In this document: in pieces, positions 55,901-64,000 of the stretch
How the letters are laid out: each line of letters opens with the position of its first letter
Position numbering within the stretch: the first letter of the stretch is position 1
Assembly: GCA_037176885.1 (NCBI GenBank)
Contig: JAWWNJ010000107.1
Location: 1 to 64,000 of the forward strand
Origin: Favolaschia claudopus
Lineage: Eukaryota > Basidiomycota > Agaricomycetes > Agaricales > Mycenaceae
Length of the DNA stretch: 64,000 nucleotides
Reading direction: 5' to 3'
Notes under the pieces: generated by a model
What the model saw: the letters and a program-made list of their open reading frames with translations, nothing else
Told to the model about the DNA's origin: nothing
Databases searched by the model: none
Program-made: the position numbers and the translations under genes

Positions 55901-58900
55901 CTTACCCTCTCTCATTTGAAAAACGAGTATTTTCTGACTGGCGTTCAGCAACGAGGGACCCTTGTTTTCTCCGCCGCGTACGACGGGGGCTTCAATTCCA
56001 ATGGATCGAACGAGCCGAAAGCGGGGATATCTAGCGCTTTTGCTGAAAAAGAACAACTTGTACTGTCTCTAGGGAAAGGATTCGAGCCAAAAGCGTTGAA
56101 ACTGCTTGTCACGATGTCGACCTTGTTGTCCGCCGATGACCTTCTGCGGATCGGGCCACTGGTATGGGAACATCATCTCACCCACACCGATGCTAGTTCG
56201 GTCTCTGCAGTCAGTGAATTTCGTACGAATACTAGCAGACACCAACTCACTTTCTAGGCCTGTTTTCTCGTTATGCAATGCGCTGAAAGGACGCCGCAAG
56301 AGATGGTGGTACATATCGAATTCGATTTGCGTAGGTGTGCAGTCCGTCTCAACTGCAAAATGAGTCGACTCATCGCGGTCAATTCAGTTCTGATGATACC
56401 ACTCGATTGCATGCGGTTCGGCGTATCAATACGCTGTCCAGTTGGCGATTCCAAATAATGTCTCAGCAAGTGGTTTCGGACCGCAATCATCGTGCATTCA
56501 AGCTGGCAAGAGGTGCCCTGCCGTTCGTTGCCACAGATATCGGTTCTGGGAATTATGTGCGCGAAGACGACCTTGAACAAAGCAAAAGCAATCTTCCGTT
56601 GGAGTTGCGAAAGCGGCTTGTCGAGATTGGTTGGGCTCAGGACGACGCTCCGGTTGACCAACAACTCGAATGGATCAAGACTCCAATATCCAATCTCCCA
56701 GCCCTTTTCCTTGACCGCCTGGATATGTCTGGAAGCGACCAGAAAGGCACGATTTCTGTCGCTGATTCCCCCAGTCCTGCTTCGACTCCCAATCCTAGTC
56801 CTAGGGCCTCACCGTCGCCGTCTAGTTCAGGCACGAAGCTCGACGAGGTGACCCTCCTCAGGCGCAACTCAAGTTCTGGTGGACCATCGTACGGCGTTAA
56901 ACGTCGGGCAGTATTCGTTCCGTCACTTGCCTCCATTTTCCCGAGGCTAGCCACCACTGTGATCGATCCCAATTTTCTCATCGCTGCCACGGCTCGAAGC
57001 ACTGTAGTCGACTTGATGCGGAATGACCCCGCCTTGCTCGTACGCCCTGTCCTAGATCTTCTAGTAGGCAGTCACAAAGATATCGATGTGGCTATATCTT
57101 CATTTCGGGCGTTCTTGCATGTTCGACGCACGCTGCCTCCTCCGATGTCACACACGGCGTTCAACAGTATCATCGGGTTCCTCAAATTGCATTTGAAAAC
57201 CTCCTCAGCAGCGGAGGACTCGTTACACGATTTCGCGCATACGATGCCCGTGATCGCCAAACTTGTGACCCAGGTTCAAGATATGTCTATTCGAGAAATT
57301 CGTCGTGCCAAGGTGGAGACCTTTCTCATACCATCTGGATCCCTTTGGTTCCAGACGCCGGCTCCCGCGGGACCAATGTTCCCACGGAATCTGGGCTCAA
57401 TTCCTACGCCGTCAGGAAGCGTCCCTCCAGATTTGATATACGTGACGATGATACGGTTATCACAGAACATGCTGTTTCTAGCTATGCTCAAGCGGAATCC
57501 TCAGGACGTTCAGATGATTCGGAAAAGCATGACGCGGCTGGTACTACCTTCCCTCGACCAGCGTCCCGACGCTGCTTCCATCGGAATCAGAGACTTTGCG
57601 GCGGTCAGGGCTGAGCAGACCCGTCCTCAAATGAGCTTCGTTGAATACAGCGTCAACAACCTGTCCATGATTGTTGCGCGGAGCTACTTGCTACTCATTG
57701 CTCAAATCTTTCGCTCCATGTCGCGCCATCTGAGTGATCGCAATGAGCTAGCGGTTCTTATCGACGGCCTCAACCGTATCCTTCTCGCTCATGGCTCGGA
57801 CATTGGCATCGTTGCGCAAGCCTTGATAGGTAGGATCAGAATTATACATCTATTTCAGCTGTCTGACTTCGAAGTCCAGCGTTGATGGTGGCCAGTACGC
57901 GATTTCGGCGACTCTTCACATCTGGAGGGGGTTATACGCTCTTCATTCCCGTGCTGTACGTCCTTTCCGTTTTTGCCTTTTCGATCTCAAACCTCTATGC
58001 TGAAGGATCAAGATCTATACCGAATCTGAGCTTCACGATGGAATACGATTGGCGATAGAGTACACATTCAATCGTTTCTATGCTTTGCACAAAGATGCCT
58101 TCGTGTTTCAAAGCATTGATTCGATGGCCGCTATCATGTCTCTTCCGGATATTCCGGCGGAATGGATGGCCAAGAATGTTTACGCTTTATTTGCTACACT
58201 GACGAGGAATATTCCGTCAACGACCCCAGATGCAGCTGGCATAGCGGGAGCCAACAGGTTTCAGGAAAGAGAGGCACTCATGTTCAGCACTGCCGATGAA
58301 AAACCGCAGACCTTTCTGGCTTCACTGAAAAAGAGCGGAACGATGGACAACAAGGTCATCGTGAATCTCCCAGAAGAATACGAAACCAAGCGTCTTGGCC
58401 TCGATAATCTCGTTCGACTCTTCCTCACCGTAGTCGCCCATGACCCCACGATTATGCGTTCGCAGCAATTCCTGCGGTTCTTCCGGTATCTCGCGCCCAG
58501 CCTCTACCATGCATCTTCATCTGCGAGGTCGGTCCTGAAGGAAGGTATCGACGCCCTAGGTGTCATACTGATGCGACCGTTTGCAAAGTCAAAAGCCGAT
58601 GCTGCTCGTCCTCCCGAAGAGCCTTCCATGGAATCATTATTGTCAAGCTTTCCCGAAGGCCTACTACCCGACAAAACGAAAACTCCTAGTGATCCGCTCT
58701 CTATGCGAATGGAGTATCTGCTCCTGATAGTCAGCTACACCCAAGCTGGCGGCGTCGTTTCCCCTCCCGCTTCCCATCGCGCGCTCGAATTGGTGAAGCA
58801 GCTGATGCGCGAATGTGGCAACGAAATCAGGGACCCTGTTTCTTCTTTCTTGGCTGATTACACCAGGTACTCGTTGATCCGCGACAACGCGAACGTGCGG

Positions 58901-60451
58901 ACCTTGAAGGCTGTTGTTGGGCTTATAGGTGATCTGTCGTCTGTCGTCGACGCGTATACCACGACACTCGACCTCTCGGGCGTATTCAACGTGGTAGCGC
59001 AGCTATGTCGTGAAACTGCGTATGCAAACGAGCGCCTTTTCTCGCGTGTCGTCATTTCACAAATATGTTCTCCTGCGCTTGCAGCTTGCGAGAAAGCGGC
59101 GTCCGAGAAACTTTTGTTCTCTCTTCCAAGTCGTTCAGCCCTCATAGGTCTGGTCGCGCAGGCTATCACTCTCCATGGGTCAGATGTGATTGCAGAGCTG
59201 GAACGACGCAGGCCGTCCTATGAGTTTCTGGCTGGATTTGTCTTTCCTCTGACACTGAGGCTGAAGACGGCGAATCAAGTTGGCACAGACGGGGCACTGC
59301 CAGAAGCATGGCATCGCGATGCGTATACGAAGACCTGGCTCCGATTATTGACATATTGTATGAATGCGTGTCAACAACCAGATGTGGACCCTCACGAGCG
59401 CCCAAAGTCCCCTGACCGGCGACGATCTGCGACCGCAGTCAGCAAATCGCCTGTAACGACCTTCGTTGCGGCGTTACAAGTGCTGAAAGTCATCCTAATT
59501 CGAGCACAAGAGGAGCTCTCCAGTTGCTTGCCTGGGATTTGGAGTCGAATTGCACTGTTTCTGAAAACTGTTCTTGGAGAAGGAGGTGCTGCCTTTGCCC
59601 TCCGAGCTGCACGGGACCTCTCACCGACCACATCCCCCATGGGTTCCCCGCGGTCCAGTTCTCAATTCGAGCATTCACAATACCTCTCCAACTCACTTTC
59701 CGGCCATTTCGGCTCTCCAGGACACGGACGGTCGCTAGCGAGTCCCCGGATCGTCGACTACGCCCTCTGGTCTTTCCTCGAACTCATCTGTGCTTACCGC
59801 AGCCCCCTCATACTCCAGATGCGTCTCTTCATCCAGGAGAAAGTAGTGACATTGAACCAAGAGCTCCGTCAATACACCGGCACCGTGACTCCCTCATCTC
59901 GGCGCGGCTCAACAGCATTCTCTAAACCCCGACGACGAAGCATGATCCCTTCTCCGGAAGCCTCTCCGGGTCTCAGTCCCACTACATCCTTCGTAAACAT
60001 CGGCCACCCCTCAGTCCTTTCGCTCGATCCAGGCCGGCAAGCAGGGTATTACCAACCTTCCTCACCAAGCGACGTCCGGGCTGGAAGTAATCGAATCGTA
60101 CACCTAGGGCCAATAGCTCAACCTGCTCTGCATCCATCGTCTCCCGGCGGTGGTGGACGAATCAGATCGATGGCCAAATCGACGAAAGTGCGCTCTGTGG
60201 TTCTCATACAAGCGACGTATCGCCGGATTCGACTGGTGCAAACTGTGTTTGGGTATGATCGAGACTTGCTGCCGGGTGCGGAAAACCCCCACGAGGAGTT
60301 GATGCCGACGTGGACGCAGGCGCAGGCGTTGGATGCGTTGGTGCAGGAGACGAGGGGGCTGATGGAAGAGTTTGAGGAGGCGTTTTGGACTGCAGCGGAT
60401 GATCTGGTTATGGTGGATCCCGACCAGTCGATGGAGCAGATTCAAATCTAG
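52925..60451 (+). CDS. Very large helical-repeat protein, possibly UNC80-like
   Basis: Thirteen exons join in frame: 52925-53944, 53994-54410, 54463-54831, 54882-54995, 55049-55411, 55461-55541, 55593-55681, 55735-55891, 55949-56209, 56258-56334, 56388-57829, 57880-57955 and 58006-60451 (2,303 residues). The first 230 residues are disordered and Ser/Pro-rich. The remainder is mostly alpha-helical with HEAT/armadillo-like character (RIMRALRMLLNPAEFAYKAT, ELGLWAMTLLAEWYRNPKAD, AALQVLKVILIRAQEELSSC), interrupted by Ser/Pro linkers near residues 1060-1110 and 2080-2200. Near the C-terminus SVVLIQATYRRIRLVQTVFG matches a calmodulin-binding IQ-type motif. Size, all-helical build and lack of enzymatic motifs suit a scaffold. 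I suspect similarity to UNC80, the NALCN-channel scaffold, whose fungal channel counterpart is Cch1, but I could not test this; MON2/EFR3-type scaffolds are alternatives. Confidence 0.88.
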
Positions 60452-60638
60452 ATGTTGCGTATTGTACTCATTCGTATTCTTTCAAGTTGTTGATTTAATC
60501 CACTGTATTCTTCTCTTGACTTACTTACCGCACTGTACATACATTTCCGCGTATTCGCTACCCAGGTCGAGATTAAAGGTATATATCCATGAGCATGTGA
60601 AACCAGGGTAAAACCACATCTAACAACTCATAAATTAC

Positions 60639-62240
60639 TCAAAACAACTGGCCCAACAAGCCGGCGGCCAACGACATAGCCAAGAGCAGTTGGATGCCGT
60701 TGCCAGCGAGTCCTTGCATGCCGGGGACACCATTGAGGTCGGTTGTGGCGTTAGTAAGAGCGACAGAGGGGGTGTTGGTGGAGGAGTTGGCACCGTAGAC
60801 GTAGGCGGTGATGTCGGCGCCGGGAGGGGTGGGATCGTTGCAGGTGATGTTGACGGATTGGACGAGGGCGTAGAAGTGGCCGGCGGAGACGTAGTCGGGG
60901 TCGTTGTAGTCGATTAATCCGCCGGACCCTGGGTGTTATTTATGAGGATCGTGACAACGAACAAGAAATAGATATGATATATCTCACATTGCACGGTTCC
61001 AGCGGCGCTCGACGCGGTTCCTGCGGGCCAGATACTTGGGAGGTTGCTCAGTAGCAGATTGGGGGGAACAGAAAGACGGTGTTCACCTGAACTGAATACG
61101 CGCGGGGGTTGTGGGGTATTGCGTGACACCGTCCGCCACTGTGTCGGACTTCTTGACAGTGCGGACGACTTTGCCATCGATGAGGAACTTGAGCGTGTCC
61201 GGTTGCCAGTCAATCTGTTGTTTGTTCTCTTTGTGAGTAGAGGTGTGAAACGAGGGAGCTTGAGAACGAACGGTGTAGTCGTGATAGTTCGAGAAAGTGT
61301 CACTCAGGCCGGTGGCGACATCTCCGTGGTTGGGCTTCGTGACGAGACCTTGCCAGAAGTAGTTTGACTGGGCCTCAGTGGTTGTGTTGCCGGGGAATTC
61401 CCAGTCCTTTGGAGATAAATAATTGGGTGAGGGGGACGCGGGAGTCGACGACATGTGGTTACGCACAATTTCATCCTTGACGTTGCTCATGGTAATGAAA
61501 GCGGTGACGATACCGGCCCAGCGACTTGCCTTCACTGAAGTGAGATCGATGATCAGCAGACGGATTTTTGCCCGACAGATTGCTTCGCTACGTACGTCGG
61601 GCAGTGACAGTGCCGTAGTGGAAGTAACGCGTAGAAGAGATACGAGTGCCACCGTTTTGCTCCGTCAGGAGCATGGCCAACTCTCCATTACTATTCATGA
61701 TGTTGCCGCTTTCAACGATGAAGTCTTTGAGAGAATTCAGAAGAAGCAGTGATTGTGCCAAGAATTCGGCGTACCGTACGCGCTGGCGTTCCCATCGAAT
61801 AATGTAGCATTCGAGAGAACGCGCGAGTTGTCTGCAAAAGTGTGCTACGATCCCTCGCGTCACTTCAGGGGCGATTATGGCCGCTTGAACACTCACGACA
61901 GCATTCTTGCATATGGGATTGGGTTTGCACGAATCCAGAGTGTGCGAAGCGAGCGGGTTGCAGCCTCCTAGGCAGAACTAAAATACCGGGTGAGCCCTTT
62001 CACACCAGGACTGAGGGTCGTAGTCCAACATACAGGCTGAGTCGAACCACAGAAGCCGAATTCACTGCAGCAGGGAGCGGAGGCGGGGCATGAGGTTGTA
62101 GCGTTGCTAGCAGCCAGAAAAAGTCAGGGAAAGCTTCGAGCTGCATTGAATAGACTGCTTGATATGTACCATGTTGCGACCGCTTGAACGAGCGGGAGGG
62201 CGAGAGAAAAGAGGGGAAGCAGGACCGCCAGGGAATGCAT
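60639..62240 (-). CDS. Crh-type GH16 transglycosylase with CBM18, GPI-anchored
   Basis: This is a cell-wall chitin-glucan cross-linking enzyme (Crh1/Utr2 group). From ATG 62240 the first exon gives a signal peptide (MHSLAVLLPLFSLALPLVQA). A chitin-binding CBM18 follows (CPASAPCCSEFGFCGSTQ ... FCLGGCNP), then CKPNPICKNAV and NSRVLSNATLFDGNASAY. The GH16 core has GTRISSTRYFHYGTVTAR, AGIVTAFITMSNVKDEI, and across an intron the catalytic DEIDWEFPG (nucleophile and acid/base glutamates), then QSNYFWQGLVTKPNHGD, WQPDTLKFLIDGKVVRTV, YPTTPARIQFSIWPAGTA and ADITAYVYGANSS. A Ser/Thr stretch and a final hydrophobic tail (AMSLAAGLLGQLF) fit GPI attachment. All the splice joins I followed are in frame. 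It converges on the large gene with 187 bp between stops. Confidence 0.9.
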
Positions 62241-62647
62241 GCTTTAATGAGGGTGATACGCCGAGTGCGTCGTGGTGAGCGGGGAAGGCAAGAGTATGAG
62301 AGCACAGGGATTTCGGAACACGTGCTGTGGCCTTCGCAACCCGAGCATCAACTCGCTCTGTTGCGAACACAGGTGAACACCGTTCCGCAGCCAAGCAGCC
62401 CAGCCTACTGTCCAAGAATGAAGCTCAAGCCCTCTCAAGCCTCAAGGCCGTTATTCCAAGAGAGTCCAAGCATATTAACATGGGTGAAGAACGGCTATTT
62501 ACATAAAAAATCGCAATCAGTCCGTCGAGCGGTCAGGGCCGCCAACAGACTGAGATCTGAGAAACTGCTTCGTTAGAGGAGGAGGGCCCACACTGACTGA
62601 GATTCAAGTTATGTAAATTTGATTGAACGATGATGAACTACGGCAAG

Positions 62648-63064
62648 TGAGCACCGGTGCGACCGACACACTCCGACACACCACTATTCCCCCGGCCCAC
62701 GCGATCAACGACCACAACGAGACCCGCTCGGGTACTGATGGCGGCACCATGACTGGCAAGATTGAACACGCCGTCGGGTCCATGGTCGGCAGCAAATCTC
62801 TGAAAGCCAAGGGCATTCAGAAGGAGCAGTATGTACCAGTTTCTTTCGTCGCCAGGACAGGACAATCATTGACGATCGATTCTTTTTTTCAGGGAAGCGC
62901 GCGCTCTGAAGGTTCAGAGCGAGGAGCTTGCTGAGGCTGAGCGGCTAGAAGCGCAAGCTTCTGCACGCCGCGAGCGCGCAGTCGCTCACGGAGCCCACCC
63001 TCATGCACAACATTTAGGGGGTATTCCACCTGCAACTGGCGGCAACACCAACACATTCCAGTAA
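62648..63064 (+). CDS. Small CsbD-like conserved fungal protein
   Basis: A hydrophilic small protein. The first visible exon reads STGATDTLRHTTIPPAHA, then MTGKIEHAVGSMVGSKSLKA and KGIQKEQ. After an intron (62829-62892, GTATGT..CAG) it continues EARALKVQSEELAEAERLEA, ERAVAHGAHPHAQHLGG, and stops at 63064. The TGKIEHAVGSMVGS..LKAKG phrase resembles CsbD-like stress proteins, which are common in basidiomycetes. The start is not resolved: an in-frame stop lies just upstream near 62619, so an AG acceptor (about 62647) and a further 5' exon in 62241-62640 are likely. The gene is divergent from the Crh gene. Confidence 0.6.
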
Positions 63065-63602
63065 ATTGTAACGATACCAAATAATAGCGAAATGTATTAC
63101 CAGCCTTAAAGTTATTAATGGACTCTTGAATGCTTCGACTACTGTGTTTTGTAACGTTGGATCGAATTCGGTTGTGAACTTGTTACTCACATGAATCGGA
63201 TTTACCGACGGTTCACTAGCCAAATATGGATTTCTTGTTGGCCTTTCATCTGCCCAGTGCGTACCCAACGGAAACAACACTTTCGAGTGAATTCGATTGT
63301 GAATTTACATAAATCGCATCCACCGCAGCAGCAATCCAAGCGGCCGCCCACAAGAACTGCTCAGTGTTGGACGGAAAGGACACACATTGGTTGATTCTTA
63401 GTCTATCTAGCTATTAGGTCGGAGAAGACTACGACGACGTCTTGAAGGCTCTCAGATTCGATTTCACTGGCGCAAATCGCATTCGCACCGGCCAAGTCAG
63501 CCTGGGAGGCCGCTCGAATCCTTGCCAACTCTATATTACATTTAAAAATTCCGCTTTCTTCCCCTCTCTCTTTGTCTTTCTTTCTAGAGAATCTCAAAGT
63601 AG
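63065..63602. other. Intergenic region, no feature seen
   Basis: About 540 bp between the CsbD-like gene and the end of the last minus-strand gene. Short frames only; a TCTTT/CTCT-rich patch at 63558-63585. Confidence 0.6.
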
Positions 63603-64000
63603 CTACCCAGCGCTATTAATCCACAGCGCATGCCGCCTCACGAGCTCAGCAACAATGTCCTCCTCGATCTCTTTCTCCTTCACCTGGGGTGTCCCCGTAA
63701 CGGTGGGTGTATTGGGGATTCGCAGCCATGATTCCACAAAAGTCATGCTGTCGTTGGTGTTGTTGGTTGGGGACTTTGGCGGCGGTGGGGGAGCGGGGAC
63801 GGAGGTCTCCTCCGTAGCGGCACCATGTGGGGTAGTTTCGGCGGTGGTCTGACTTCCCTGGGCGGCGTCTCCGTCCTCAGTGGATGTTGTTGGAGGGACA
63901 TTCGAAGCCGCTGCAGGGACTTCTTCTTGCGCTGTCGTTTCGAGCTCTGGATTCCCTGCTTCCAGTGTCGCCTCTTCCTCCACACCAGGAGGCAACGGCG
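63603..64000 (-). CDS. Acidic disordered protein, C-terminal part (cut by window end)
   Basis: An open frame runs from the window edge to a stop at 63603. It is rich in Glu, Ala, Thr and Pro (VEEEATLEAGNPELETTAQE, PAPPPPPKSP) and then ends in a more ordered, conserved-looking segment (DSMTFVESWLRIPNTPTV, EEDIVAELVRRHALWINSAG). The proline run may bind SH3 or profilin-type domains. The family is not recognised and the start lies outside the window. Confidence 0.55.
   Translation of the reverse strand, partial: PLPPGVEEEATLEAGNPELETTAQEEVPAAASNVPPTTSTEDGDAAQGSQTTAETTPHGAATEETSVPAPPPPPKSPTNNTNDSMTFVESWLRIPNTPTVTGTPQVKEKEIEEDIVAELVRRHALWINSAG

Overview
The window is nuclear DNA of a basidiomycete fungus, most likely an agaricomycete. 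The reasons are the dense genes split by introns of about 50 bp (GT..AG), a decayed DUF6729-type transposase-like element, a cysteine-rich secreted protein with a CPL1-like C-terminus, a basidiomycete-style seven-helix membrane family, and a Crh-type GH16 cell-wall enzyme with a chitin-binding module. No tRNA, rRNA, CRISPR or prokaryotic feature was seen.

Layout. 0.5-4.7 kb: a poorly resolved multi-exon gene (+). 5.0-6.5 kb: a frameshifted F-box/LRR gene (-). 7.2-7.65 kb: two tandem repeats, then a 2.03-kb segment (7754-9783) duplicated almost perfectly at 14378-16401. The second copy is the 3' part and flank of a degenerate DUF6729-like element (11.26-15.19 kb). 16.7-21.4 kb: housekeeping metabolism and transcription: an Nnt1/EFM7-like methyltransferase (-) divergent from 5-formyltetrahydrofolate cyclo-ligase (+), an alpha/beta hydrolase (-), and RNA polymerase III subunit RPC9 (-). 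21.9-24.9 kb: secreted cysteine-rich CPL1-like protein (+) built from one-exon-per-module repeats. 25.2-26.9 kb: RRM protein (+). 27.9-35.1 kb: minus-strand block with a hypothetical protein, a dynamin-family GTPase and a DUR3-type urea transporter.

35.1-39.5 kb is gene-poor. 39.6-44.4 kb holds two paralogous seven-helix membrane proteins tail to tail. 44.4-47.8 kb is another gene-poor stretch. 47.8-52.5 kb: Alba-domain protein (+), class-3 lipase (-) divergent from an epoxide hydrolase (+), and a putative zinc-binding protein (-). 52.9-60.5 kb: a 13-exon gene (+) for a 2,303-residue helical-repeat protein, possibly UNC80-like. 60.6-64.0 kb: Crh transglycosylase (-), a small CsbD-like protein (+), and the 3' end of an acidic protein (-) leaving the window.

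Most genes are independent single-copy loci rather than a pathway cluster. The most notable observations are: the modular exon duplication in the CPL1-like gene; the segmental duplication bounded by TCAAGT; a dynamin carrying a nuclear-localisation-like and FG-rich insert; a two-block promoter motif shared by two genes with spacing differing by exactly one helical turn; and a run of apparent frameshifts between about 4 and 29 kb, several of them at homopolymers, that look more like consensus errors than gene death. No clear new multi-gene system was found.
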